DNA of 64,000 nucleotides, taken from NCBI GenBank assembly GCA_013112535.1, contig JABFGI010000002.1, positions 372,001 through 436,000 on the forward strand. The letters are read 5' to 3'. This document shows, in pieces, positions 20,594 to 29,355 of the stretch. This DNA is from Pseudomonadota bacterium. GTDB lineage: Bacteria > Pseudomonadota > Gammaproteobacteria > Eutrophobiales > Eutrophobiaceae. The notes under the pieces were generated by a model that was given only the letters and a program-made list of their open reading frames with translations, was not told where the DNA came from and ran no database searches. Every line of letters starts with the position of its first letter. The stretch's first letter is position 1. A program made the translations under genes and the position numbers.

Positions 20594-20609
20594 GTAAAAT
20601 TGGATGCAG

Positions 20610-20639
20610 ATTATACTGTAATGGCGTACGAACTGTCTA
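20610..20639 (-). promoter_or_regulatory. carAB promoter, near consensus sigma-70
   Basis: Reading the minus strand: -35 TAGACA (20639-20634; one change from TTGACA), 18-base spacer, -10 TATAAT (20615-20610, perfect). Transcription should start near 20603, just before the terminator hairpin. Confidence 0.75.
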
Positions 20640-20670
20640 TGTCATATAAATCAATAATAAAAACACTGTG

Positions 20671-21007
20671 ATGAAAAAAAAACTTCGCTTGCTCACTAGA
20701 AACACTAAAAAAATCACATTGTGTAGGGCTGGAAGTCGCTAATAATCAGTCATTGGCTCCATATTTTCTCGTCTATCACGAAAACAGCGTCTACAGTTAT
20801 CGGAACCGTTGTCCCCATACCGGTGTTAATCTTGATTGGAACCCCCATCAATTTCTGGATAATAATAACGATTATATTCAATGTTCTACTCATGGTGCTT
20901 TATTTATTATTAAGAATGGAAAATGCCTGAGAGGACCTTGTGTCGGTGATCAGCTACAAATAGTCGAAAATTATGTAGATAACGGAAATATCTACTTGTT
21001 TCTTTAA
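20671..21007 (+). CDS. Small Rieske [2Fe-2S] protein, apparent +1 frameshift in a poly-A run
   Basis: A soluble Rieske-type ferredoxin of about 111 residues if the frame is joined. The cluster ligands are intact: CPHTGVNLDW and CSTHGALF (Cys-x-His and Cys-x2-His), with GPCVGD near the end. The cluster frame is open from 20675 but has no start codon before the TTG at 20753, which would cut off the N-terminal strand. ATG at 20671 is followed by nine A (20674-20682) and lies in another frame, which stops at 20740. One A fewer would join ATG to the conserved N-terminus reading KNFACSLETLKKSHCVG. It is a sequencing error, a recent mutation or transcript/ribosome slippage. Such proteins pass electrons to unknown partners; no oxygenase is adjacent. 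Confidence 0.8.
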
Positions 21008-21124
21008 GGATTAATGTGCCTAACATGGCTTTTTTAATGTAATTTGTTATCTTGTGATGCTAACCTTGTATTAATAACAATTAATTATTTATAAATTGCC
21101 TTTTGGGTCGGATCTCCCTAAAAC

Positions 21125-22786
21125 ATGAGTGAAAAAAAACGTCATTTAAATGCACTCAAGACCGGTCAAAAATTACACTGGTATGAGATTAGAGACATAC
21201 TGGGCCAGGGCGGCTTCGGTATAACCTATCTCGCTCAGGACTTAAATCTGGGACACGAGGTTGCAATCAAGGAATATTTGCCTGTTGACCTTTCCATTCG
21301 AACAAAGAGTGGCACAGTTTCTCCAGTGTCTGAAGAACATCACGAAAGATATTATTGGGGTTTGGACAGGTTTCTGGATGAAGCTCGAACACTGGGACAA
21401 TTTAAGCATCCAAACATAGTACAGGTACGAAATGTTTTTGAGGCTAATAACACGGCCTACATGGTCATGGAATACGAGCTAGGCGAAACATTTCAGGATA
21501 TTCTTAATCGCCGTAAGACGATTAGCGAAGCCGATCTTAAGACCATTATTTTTCCTATTGTTGATGGTATGAAAGTCGTTCATGCCGCCGGTTTTATTCA
21601 TCGCGATATTAAACCTGCCAATATTTTTCTGCGGGTTGACGGTGATCCGGTACTGCTTGATTTTGGCTCGGCTAGAACCTCACTGGAACAAGGCAATGAA
21701 TCCTTAACCAGTATTTTTTCAAGAGGGTATGCCCCAATAGAACAATACAATACAACTGATGAATCGCAGGGAGCATGGACAGATATTTATGCGCTGGGAG
21801 CAACGATGTACCGTGCCGTCAGCGGTGTACCACCGACTGATGCAGTTGATCGAAGTGCTGGAATTGCCCAAATTGAGCATGACACTTATGTTTCAATTAC
21901 AGAAATTGCTAATGATGATTACTCTGGAGACTTTTTGAAAGCAATTGATTATGCCTTGCAATTTCGTCAACAGGACAGACCTCAAACAATGTCAGAATGG
22001 ATTGCCACATTCGATCGACGAAATACCACTGAACGCGATAAATTCGACGGTGACACATCATTACTCGAAGAAAAAATTTCAGAAGCAAAATCCGGTGACG
22101 CATCTGCCCAATCAAAATTGGCTTTTATGTATGCTAAAGGTATCCATGCTGAAAAAAATGAATCATTAGCCGTTAACTGGTTTATGGAAGCGGCAGAAAA
22201 TAATCACATTAATGCTCAATATAACCTTGCATTGATGTATGCCAAAGGCAGAGGCGTAGAACAAAATTATATTGAAGCATTAAGATGGTATACCCTGGCT
22301 GCTGAACAAGGCGATGTTATTTCTCAATATGCATTGGGTGAGATGTATAGCAAAGGCATAGGAACCTTAAAAAACGCTCAACGTGCATTTGAATGGTATA
22401 TGAAGGCAGCTGAACAGGAAAATACGAACGCCGAATACAAAGTTGCTGAAATGTTGCATAAAGGAATTGGAGTTGCCGAAAATTTAATGGCGGCACATAC
22501 ATGGTATGAGAAAGCATCGGAAAAAGGACATACGTTGGCTCAAATGAAGCTGGCCTATATGTATGGCAAAGGACAAGGTGTAGAAAGAAATGATACCGAG
22601 TCCTATCACTGGTTTAGAAAAGCGGCGGAGCAGGGTCATCCCAAGGCACAATACAACCTTGGCGTAATTTACGCCAAAGGACGCGGCATAGAAAAAAATA
22701 TAGATGAAGCGAAGAAGTGGTACGAACTTGCTGCACTTCAGGGTGATGAGCACGCCGAAAAAGCGTTAGCTCGTTTTGAATCCTAA
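21125..22786 (+). CDS. Ser/Thr protein kinase with six Sel1 repeats
   Basis: 553 residues. The N-terminal Hanks-type kinase domain (about 18-290) has the Gly loop LGQGGFGITYLA, catalytic Lys in VAIKEYLP, the catalytic loop HRDIKPANIF and the metal loop DFGSART; the APE motif is replaced by YAPIEQY. After a linker, six 36-residue Sel1/TPR-like repeats (about 322-545; consensus AQYNLALMYAKGRGVEQN type) form a protein-interaction solenoid. There is no membrane segment, so it is probably cytosolic. It is related to the membrane-anchored kinase at 35.8-36.9 kb. Substrates are unknown, and no phosphatase or FHA gene is adjacent. Confidence 0.93.
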   Translation: MSEKKRHLNALKTGQKLHWYEIRDILGQGGFGITYLAQDLNLGHEVAIKEYLPVDLSIRTKSGTVSPVSEEHHERYYWGLDRFLDEARTLGQFKHPNIVQVRNVFEANNTAYMVMEYELGETFQDILNRRKTISEADLKTIIFPIVDGMKVVHAAGFIHRDIKPANIFLRVDGDPVLLDFGSARTSLEQGNESLTSIFSRGYAPIEQYNTTDESQGAWTDIYALGATMYRAVSGVPPTDAVDRSAGIAQIEHDTYVSITEIANDDYSGDFLKAIDYALQFRQQDRPQTMSEWIATFDRRNTTERDKFDGDTSLLEEKISEAKSGDASAQSKLAFMYAKGIHAEKNESLAVNWFMEAAENNHINAQYNLALMYAKGRGVEQNYIEALRWYTLAAEQGDVISQYALGEMYSKGIGTLKNAQRAFEWYMKAAEQENTNAEYKVAEMLHKGIGVAENLMAAHTWYEKASEKGHTLAQMKLAYMYGKGQGVERNDTESYHWFRKAAEQGHPKAQYNLGVIYAKGRGIEKNIDEAKKWYELAALQGDEHAEKALARFES

Positions 22787-22806
22787 GAAAGTATATACAG
22801 TAAATT

Positions 22807-23871
22807 TTAAGTGCGTTCAGATAACCACTTTGCTACAGATGGCGGTATCATCTTTTGCGCTTTACCACTAACGTAAATCCCAATATGTCCACCAGGAAAC
22901 TCCAAAGCCTGATAATCTTTTGAACTGACACAGCCTTCTAGCGCTTTTGACGAATCAGGTGGCACTAAGTGATCATGAAGAGCATAAATGTTGAGTATAG
23001 GAATTTCAATTTTGCCAAGATCAACAATATCATTTCCGATCTTTACTGTACTTTTTACCAGGCCATTTTCCTGATAAAACTGTTTTAAAAATTCTCGATA
23101 AGCCTCGCCGGCTTGATCAGGACTATCAAATATCCATTTTTCCATACGTAAAAAGTTCAACGCCTTTTTTTCATCATCAAGAATATTAACGAGGTCGACA
23201 TACTTTTGCCCCATCAAGCTATAGGGCTTTAAACTTAGAAACGCCATATTCAGCATATCACCAGGAATGTTTCCCAAAGTGTCAACGACCAGATCAATAT
23301 CAATTTTTCTTACCATATTGCTCAATAAATCATGCTTGGTATGAAAATCGACAGGTGTCACAGTTGTAATTAAATTTTTAACTTTTTCCTGATGCAATGA
23401 TGTATAGCAAAGACTGAAAGCACCACCCTGACAAATACCCAATATATTAATATTCTTTCGTTTATGCTTTTCACAGATCACATCAACACATCGATCGATG
23501 TAACCATTAATATAATCATCAAGTGTTAAGAATTTATCTGCGCTATCCGGATACCCCCAATCAATTAGATAAACATCAAGTCCTTCATCAAGTAAACCCT
23601 GAATCATTGATCGACCATCCTGGAGGTCAGCCATATAAGGACGGTTGACTAATGCATAAACAATTAACAAGGGAACTGAATTTTGTTTTTTTGTTCTTGC
23701 CTTGAAATGATAAAGAACAAGATTGTCTTCTTTATAAACTGGCTCTTTTTCAGATACCCCTACGTCTATTTCGTCAAGATTACTTAAGGTCTCAAAACCC
23801 TTCGCCAATTTGGAATTAAATTCATGTATTTCTTCAGCGAGTGTATTTGGTGTCACTTGAAATGGATTCAT
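22807..23871 (-). CDS. phaC: Class III polyhydroxyalkanoate synthase, PhaC subunit
   Basis: 354 residues, the short class III length. It polymerises hydroxyacyl-CoA (mostly 3-hydroxybutyryl-CoA) into PHA granules together with PhaE. The lipase-like box GICQGG holds the catalytic Cys147; the Asp and His of the triad lie in ALHDHLVPP and FPGGHIGIYVSG near the C-terminus. The alpha/beta-hydrolase fold residues (LIDWGYPD) are present. It follows phaE after 15 bases; the pair forms one transcription unit. phaA/phaB are not in the window. Confidence 0.96.
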   Translation of the reverse strand: MNPFQVTPNTLAEEIHEFNSKLAKGFETLSNLDEIDVGVSEKEPVYKEDNLVLYHFKARTKKQNSVPLLIVYALVNRPYMADLQDGRSMIQGLLDEGLDVYLIDWGYPDSADKFLTLDDYINGYIDRCVDVICEKHKRKNINILGICQGGAFSLCYTSLHQEKVKNLITTVTPVDFHTKHDLLSNMVRKIDIDLVVDTLGNIPGDMLNMAFLSLKPYSLMGQKYVDLVNILDDEKKALNFLRMEKWIFDSPDQAGEAYREFLKQFYQENGLVKSTVKIGNDIVDLGKIEIPILNIYALHDHLVPPDSSKALEGCVSSKDYQALEFPGGHIGIYVSGKAQKMIPPSVAKWLSERT

Positions 23872-23886
23872 TCTTTTCCCCGGTTT

Positions 23887-25134
23887 CTAGAATTTTATTT
23901 CAATTACATCGTTATTCGCAGCATTACTTCTGCTTTTCTTTCTAGTCTTCTTTTTTACAGGCTTGGTAACTTTATTTGCAGGTTTCTTTTTTGCTGATTT
24001 AGTCACTTTTTTCCTGGAAGTTTTTGCTTTCTTCTTTTTTGTTGCGATCATGTTTGCCGAACGACTTCTGGATTCAGTAACAGTATTTTTATTATCAGAT
24101 TTTTCTTTTAAAGCTTTTAACTCTGATTCAAGAACATTCACTTTTTTACGGAGTTCATAATGCCTACGTTCAAGTTCATTCATAGCACGTGTTGTCGGCA
24201 GGTTCAATGACGAGAATATGTCTTCATTGATTTCCTGACTTAACTTCATAAAAGCCATTCTCGAATTAACTAACTTCCCATTTAGCTCGGAATATTCTTT
24301 TGTGTGAACATGTTCATTATAAACCAGTTCATTTGATTCAACCCACAAATCATAAATCTGACGCATTGAACTTAATTCTTCTCCTTTATCATTCATACGC
24401 AAAATTTCTTTACGCATTAATTCAAGTGCATCCTGACTTAATTGTGTCATCGCTATTTGATTTTGATTACTGTAATCCTGGTAAACCGCACCTAATTTAA
24501 TTAAATTTTGAAACTTATCTTGTGTTTCGCGGTTTTGACCAACACTCGGTATTGATAAGATCTGGTCACGCAATTTTTCCATATCAGGATTGATACCGCC
24601 AGCAAACATATTAGCAAAATTATTTATGTTATCTGACGCAGTACTGCTCAACTTTTCAAAGGGAGATTCGTAAGCATCAAAATATTTTTTTTGAAAATCT
24701 GCCCAATTTACTTCATCAATAAATTTACCCCAACTTAAATTTTCTGATGTTTCTTTTAGATTATTCGATGTTTCCAAAAACATAGATTTAAGATCTTCAA
24801 ATTTATCATTTACGAAATCAGTAACATCATTTTTCCTGTTATTATATTTCGAAATACCTTCTATCAAATTTGAAAATTGTTCACTCATAAAATAATAATT
24901 GCGACTTTGCTCTACTATCTTTTCAAATAAATTTTTATTTTCAAAACTTGTACCTGAATTTATCTTCATTGTTTTCCACCAATGTTCCATTGCATTATTC
25001 CAAAAAGAATCTTCAATAGAACCGGGTTTATTAAAAGATGAAGGAGTTGCATTGAACGACATTAACGCATCAAAATATTTTTTTTGATAGTCGGCCCAAT
25101 CTATTTGATCAGTTTTTCGTTTATAATCACTCAT
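23887..25134 (-). CDS. phaE: Class III PHA synthase, PhaE subunit
   Basis: 415 residues, mostly helical, and the partner needed for PhaC activity. The family region (about 175-345) ends in ELERRHYELRKKVN-type sequence and a coiled coil. Two oddities: the motif (I/V)(D/N)WAD(Y/F)QKKYFDA occurs twice, at about residues 11-23 and 142-154, and the C-terminus (about 365-415) is a Lys/Arg/Ala-rich tail with KKK-x-A-K-type repeats resembling histone H1-like tails, which could bind DNA or the granule surface. It lies just upstream of phaC. Confidence 0.93.
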   Translation of the reverse strand: MSDYKRKTDQIDWADYQKKYFDALMSFNATPSSFNKPGSIEDSFWNNAMEHWWKTMKINSGTSFENKNLFEKIVEQSRNYYFMSEQFSNLIEGISKYNNRKNDVTDFVNDKFEDLKSMFLETSNNLKETSENLSWGKFIDEVNWADFQKKYFDAYESPFEKLSSTASDNINNFANMFAGGINPDMEKLRDQILSIPSVGQNRETQDKFQNLIKLGAVYQDYSNQNQIAMTQLSQDALELMRKEILRMNDKGEELSSMRQIYDLWVESNELVYNEHVHTKEYSELNGKLVNSRMAFMKLSQEINEDIFSSLNLPTTRAMNELERRHYELRKKVNVLESELKALKEKSDNKNTVTESRSRSANMIATKKKKAKTSRKKVTKSAKKKPANKVTKPVKKKTRKKSRSNAANNDVIEIKF

Positions 25135-25213
25135 GTTTTAATCTCAAAAGTTGAACTTTTTATACAAATAAAACTAACATTCCTGTTATAAATTGTCTTT
25201 AATAATCTTTCAT

Positions 25214-25246
25214 AAAAAAAAACCCGTATAACTAATGTTATACGGG
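25214..25246 (-). terminator. Intrinsic terminator after the phasin gene
   Basis: A perfect 10-bp stem (CCCGTATAAC with GTTATACGGG, 4-base loop; 25223-25246) followed on the minus strand by nine T (25222-25214). It separates the phasin gene from phaE-phaC, which therefore need their own promoter in 25140-25213. Confidence 0.92.
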
Positions 25247-25287
25247 CTCTCAATATATACAAGGAGGGGGTAAAAATTTCCTGGATA

Positions 25288-25668
25288 TTATGCTGCTGCT
25301 TTTTTGGTCACTTTCTTTGCAACAGGTTTAGCTTCAGATGAAACTTCATCAACTGCTTTCTCAATCCAACTAACGACTTCATCACGTGAGTCAGTTAATA
25401 CATCTGCAGTTTTACGGCTGTATTCAATAACCTTACTACCATACTCATTTGCAAAATCTGCTTCAGCAGTCATTGCATCTTTATAGTTAGTAGTACTACT
25501 CAATGTTTTGGTTAATTCAACGCCAGTTTCAATACTGTATGTTGCCAATCCAATTTGTAATTCAGATAATTCTTTCAACGCTTTACTGTTGATTGCAGCT
25601 AATTCCTGCATAGCGTTGTATGACGATTTACCCATTTCAGTCATTTTTTCAATAATTTCATTTTGCAT
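25288..25668 (-). CDS. Phasin family protein
   Basis: 126 residues. Small amphipathic, helical phasin-type protein (QELAAINSKALKELSELQ, then TTNYKDAMTAEADFANEYGSKVI) with an Ala/Lys-rich tail (KPVAKKVTKKAAA). Phasins coat PHA granules and set their size and number. GGAG precedes the ATG by about 8 bases. It has its own terminator and lies just upstream of phaE-phaC, and a TGC-rich repeat typical of PHA regulation lies upstream. Assignment rests on length, composition and neighbours. Confidence 0.88.
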   Translation of the reverse strand: MQNEIIEKMTEMGKSSYNAMQELAAINSKALKELSELQIGLATYSIETGVELTKTLSSTTNYKDAMTAEADFANEYGSKVIEYSRKTADVLTDSRDEVVSWIEKAVDEVSSEAKPVAKKVTKKAAA

Positions 25669-25731
25669 TTAAGATTCTCCTAAAGTCCAATTTTTTTAAA
25701 ATATGCTCTTACTCAACCAGTATCATAATTG

Positions 25732-25755
25732 TGCACTGCAATATATTGCATTGCA
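25732..25755. promoter_or_regulatory. Candidate PHA-regulator operator (TGCA repeats) upstream of the phasin gene
   Basis: Two near-palindromic boxes, TGCACTGCA (25732-25740) and TGCATTGCA (25747-25755), are separated by ATATAT. On the minus strand they cover the -35/spacer region ahead of a TATGAT -10-like box about 50 bases before the phasin start. PhaR-type repressors are known to bind TGC-rich sequences at phasin promoters; no phaR gene is in the window. Confidence 0.5.
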
Positions 25756-25815
25756 ACATATTTTTGAAAAAAAATGAAATTATTTTTAAAAATAAACCAA
25801 AAAGTTGCACCTTTT

Positions 25816-26364
25816 TTAATAATGTAATTCTTCGGGTGAAGCCTTATAAGCTTCGATAGCATCGGTAATCTCTTTTTTTGCATCATCAGTATCGTACCAA
25901 CCATCAATTTTGACCCACTTATTAGGTTCAAGATCCTTATAATGCTCGAAAAAATGCGTTATTTGATCGAGTAAAGCAGGTTGTACATCCGAATATGAAT
26001 TTACCTTACTATGAAATTTTGACACTTTATCGATAGGAACACATGCTACTTTTCCATCATCACCTGCCTCATCGGTCATTTTCAAAAGACCGATAGGTCG
26101 ACACGGTATAACCGAACCATGAATTAACGGCATCGGTGTCATAACAATGACATCGACTGGATCACCATCTTTTGCCAATGTCTTGGGAATATACCCATAA
26201 TTACACGGATAATGCATCGAGGTATTTAGAAAACGGTCAACAAACATGGCTCCTGTTTCTTTATCCAGTTCATACTTGACCGGATCGCCATGTAAAGGGA
26301 TCTCAATGATAACATTCACTTCTTCCGGCGGGTTTTTACCCGCACTTACTCTATCCAGATTCAT
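25816..26364 (-). CDS. ppa: Inorganic pyrophosphatase (soluble, family I)
   Basis: 182 residues. Hydrolyses pyrophosphate to two phosphates with magnesium, pulling biosynthetic reactions forward. The family I signature is the DGDPVDVIV motif (about 66-74) with its metal-binding aspartates; ExxxG-type and Lys/Tyr contacts (VKYELDKETG, YPCNYGYIP) lie before it. It begins 9 bases after acs ends, so the enzyme that makes PPi (Acs) and the one that removes it are probably made together. Confidence 0.96.
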   Translation of the reverse strand: MNLDRVSAGKNPPEEVNVIIEIPLHGDPVKYELDKETGAMFVDRFLNTSMHYPCNYGYIPKTLAKDGDPVDVIVMTPMPLIHGSVIPCRPIGLLKMTDEAGDDGKVACVPIDKVSKFHSKVNSYSDVQPALLDQITHFFEHYKDLEPNKWVKIDGWYDTDDAKKEITDAIEAYKASPEELHY

Positions 26365-26373
26365 TTTTTTTTC

Positions 26374-28311
26374 CTATTTATTTGCTCGATTTTCAATTAA
26401 TTCGTCAACAACAGAAGGATCAGCCAATGTGCTTGTATCACCTAAAGAGTCCAGTTCATTAGCTGCAACTTTACGTAAGATACGTCTCATAATCTTTCCT
26501 GACCGGGTTTTAGGTAAACCTGGTGCCCACTGGATTACATCAGGAGAAGCAATAGGACCAATTTCTTTTCTTACATGCATCACTAACTCTTTACGTAATT
26601 CATCAGTTGCCTCGATTCCAGCCATAAGAGTGACATAGGTATAAATGCCCTGACCTTTTATATCATGAGGAAAACCAACGACAGCAGCTTCAGCAACAGC
26701 GGCATGTAAAACTAATGCACTTTCTACTTCAGCTGTACCCATGCGATGGCCGGAAACGTTAATAACATCATCTACTCGACCTGTTATCCAGTAGTATCCA
26801 TCTTCATCCCGTCGAGCACCATCACCACTAAAATATTTACCTGGAAACATTGAAAAATACGCTTCTTTGAAACGATCATGATCACCAAACAAGGTACGCA
26901 TTTGGCCTGGCCAGGGGCGTTTAATACATAGTGCTCCTTCAGCAGCACCTTCAATTTCATTTCCTTTATCATCAACAATACAAGGCTCTACACCAAAGAA
27001 TGGAAATGATGCGGATCCTGGTTTAAGAGGTGTTGCTCCAGGAAGTGGCGTAATCAGATGACCTCCTGTTTCTGTTTGCCACCAGGTATCAACAATAGGG
27101 CATTGTCCATTACCAACAACATTGTAATACCACTCCCATGCTTCGGGATTAATTGGTTCGCCAACAGATCCCAAAACACGCAAACTGGAACGATCCGTTT
27201 TTGTTACAAATTCATCACCTTGCCCCATCAACATTCGAATTGCAGTCGGTGCAGTATAAAACTGATTTACTTTCCACTTGTCGACAACTTGCCAGAAACG
27301 ACTCGCGTCAGGGAACGTCGGCACACCTTCAAACATTATTGATGTGGCACCATTGGCAAGAGGTCCATAAACGATATAGGAGTGGCCGGTGACCCAACCA
27401 ACATCAGCGGTACACCAATAAATATCTCCATCATGATAATCAAAAACATATTTGTGAGTCATTGCTGCGAAGAGCAAATATCCACCTGTTGTATGTACAA
27501 CCCCTTTCGGTTGACCTGTCGAACCTGAGGTATAGAGAATGAATAATGGATCTTCTGCATCCATATCTTCAACAGGGCAATCAGGAGATGCAGCTTCTAT
27601 AGCTTCGTGGTACCAAATATCTTTATCGTCATTCCATTCAATATCACCACCTGTACGCTTAACAACAACACAGGTGTTAACACTATCACACCCTTCCATT
27701 CCCTTATCTGCGTTTGCTTTTAGTGGAATCTGTTTTTTGCCTCGAAGACTATAATCACTGGTAACAACGACTTTACTTTCTGAACCTTCTATACGGTCAT
27801 GTAGTGCGTCAGGGGAAAAACCACCAAAGACAATTGAGTGAATTGCACCAATTCGAGTACAAGCCAGCATGGCAACTGCAGCTTCTGGAATCATCGGCAA
27901 ATATAAACAGACTCGATCACCTCTTTCCACTCCACGTGATTTTAGTACGTTAGCAAAACGGCAAACTTCCTCATGGAGTTCTTTATAGGTAATTTGACGA
28001 TCTTCATCCGGATCATCACCTTCCCAAATTATTGCAACTTGATCTCCTCGTGTATCGAGGTGTCGATCGAGACAGTTATAGCTAACGTTTAATTTTCCAC
28101 CAACAAACCAGTTAATATTGGCTTCGTTATAATCCCAATCCTGAACCTTATCCCATTTAGAAGACCAGCTGAGAAACTCTTCAGCTTGCTCGGCCCAGAA
28201 TGCATCGGAATCATTTATCGAACGCGCATACATTTCCTGATACTTTTCGGAATTAATATGTGCTTTTTTAGCTAAATCATCTGGTACTTTATATGTTTTA
28301 TCTTCTGACAC
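26374..28311 (-). CDS. acs: Acetyl-CoA synthetase
   Basis: 645 residues. Activates acetate to acetyl-CoA through acetyl-AMP, feeding PHA and central carbon metabolism. ANL-family motifs in order: [13 protein letters not shown] (about 267-279), [27 protein letters not shown] and the C-terminal [11 protein letters not shown], whose lysine is the target of regulatory acetylation in known Acs. The start is GTG at 28311, with GAGGAGG about 6 bases upstream. It shares a transcript with ppa and lies next to the PHA genes. Confidence 0.97.
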   Translation of the reverse strand: MSEDKTYKVPDDLAKKAHINSEKYQEMYARSINDSDAFWAEQAEEFLSWSSKWDKVQDWDYNEANINWFVGGKLNVSYNCLDRHLDTRGDQVAIIWEGDDPDEDRQITYKELHEEVCRFANVLKSRGVERGDRVCLYLPMIPEAAVAMLACTRIGAIHSIVFGGFSPDALHDRIEGSESKVVVTSDYSLRGKKQIPLKANADKGMEGCDSVNTCVVVKRTGGDIEWNDDKDIWYHEAIEAASPDCPVEDMDAEDPLFILYTSGSTGQPKGVVHTTGGYLLFAAMTHKYVFDYHDGDIYWCTADVGWVTGHSYIVYGPLANGATSIMFEGVPTFPDASRFWQVVDKWKVNQFYTAPTAIRMLMGQGDEFVTKTDRSSLRVLGSVGEPINPEAWEWYYNVVGNGQCPIVDTWWQTETGGHLITPLPGATPLKPGSASFPFFGVEPCIVDDKGNEIEGAAEGALCIKRPWPGQMRTLFGDHDRFKEAYFSMFPGKYFSGDGARRDEDGYYWITGRVDDVINVSGHRMGTAEVESALVLHAAVAEAAVVGFPHDIKGQGIYTYVTLMAGIEATDELRKELVMHVRKEIGPIASPDVIQWAPGLPKTRSGKIMRRILRKVAANELDSLGDTSTLADPSVVDELIENRANK

Positions 28312-28508
28312 ATCTGCCTCCTCATTTAAGCAAATAAGTTTAGTAAAATTTTGACTAGTTACTTCGATATTTTATAGCCAGCACAAACAATTTTTATAAT
28401 ATTTATTCTTCATTTCATGCCAGAAAAGGCATGATATACCCGTCTTCAATTAAAATTAAATTTTCTTCAAAGAAACTTTTCTCACTGTTGTTATTTGCAA
28501 CACTTAAT

Positions 28509-29267
28509 TTAATATTTTGAAAATACTTTTTTCAAAATGTCAGTCGTGCGTGCTGCAGGATTTTCTCGAATCAATTTTTCTTCCTTTGCAACAAGTGTAA
28601 ACAAACCATCTATCGCTTTATCAGTTACATAGTGATCCAGATCCAGAGACTCAACATCGACAAATGTTGACATCATTCCCAGGTTATCGATTAATGCTTT
28701 ATACTTTTCTGTCACACCAACTCGATTGGTGGCTTGTTTTACAATTGGCATAAATTGCTGATGCAGATTGTCACCACCTTTTTTCCTGAGATACTCAGTC
28801 GCTGCATTATCAGGCCCTTTTAAAATACTATAGGCATCTTCAACTGACATAGATTTAATTGTATTACTAAATATAGACATCGCTTTTGGCGTTGCTTCTT
28901 CTGCAGCTCGGTTCATCGATAATATAAACTGATCCGCAATTTTATCCTGGCCTAATTTTCGCAAACCTGATTCAACAGTCTGTAATTTTTCCGGCATAGG
29001 AATTTTAAGTTGAGGATGCTTTAAAAAGCCATTTTCCTTACCCAGTGAACTAACTGCAGTTTGACTACCCTTCACTAAAGCTTCTTTCAAACCGGAAACA
29101 ATTTCATCATTACTTAAAATATCATTACCATTTGTCGCACCTAAATTTTCTGTAGAACTTTCTTTAAAGATTTCAAAAAAATCATCCCAGGCTGCGTAAC
29201 TCAAAACAGAAACACTAATTAGAAACAAAAAAGATATTATTCGTCTTAATATGAACTTGTTTTGCAA
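28509..29267 (-). CDS. DUF4197 family exported protein
   Basis: 252 residues. An N-terminal signal segment (about 8-25, ending SYA) is followed by an alpha-helical domain with LSNDEIVSGLKEALVKGSQTAV, IPMPEKLQTVESGLRKLG and YVTDKAIDGLFTLVAKEEKLIRENPA, which I recognise as the DUF4197 pattern. Function unknown; periplasmic or outer-membrane-associated by its signal. Single gene between acs and the OmpA-like gene, with an intrinsic terminator ahead of it. Confidence 0.85.
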   Translation of the reverse strand: MQNKFILRRIISFLFLISVSVLSYAAWDDFFEIFKESSTENLGATNGNDILSNDEIVSGLKEALVKGSQTAVSSLGKENGFLKHPQLKIPMPEKLQTVESGLRKLGQDKIADQFILSMNRAAEEATPKAMSIFSNTIKSMSVEDAYSILKGPDNAATEYLRKKGGDNLHQQFMPIVKQATNRVGVTEKYKALIDNLGMMSTFVDVESLDLDHYVTDKAIDGLFTLVAKEEKLIRENPAARTTDILKKVFSKY

Positions 29268-29295
29268 TCGAATTCCTCACTTAATTAAATATTTA

Positions 29296-29330
29296 GAAAA
29301 AAAAAGCAGGACTATTAAATAGTCCTGCTT
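29296..29330 (-). terminator. Intrinsic terminator after the OmpA-like gene
   Basis: A perfect stem of 10-12 bp (AGCAGGACTA arm at 29305, partner ending 29329) followed on the minus strand by a run of about nine T. It ends the OmpA-like transcript about 25 bases after its stop codon. Confidence 0.9.
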
Positions 29331-29355
29331 TAACACTACTGGTACTTAATAACTC

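Noticed and set aside
28414-28432. Hairpin CATGCC/GGCATG as a terminator for the DUF4197 gene
   Set aside because: The stem is only 6 bp and no T-run follows on either strand.
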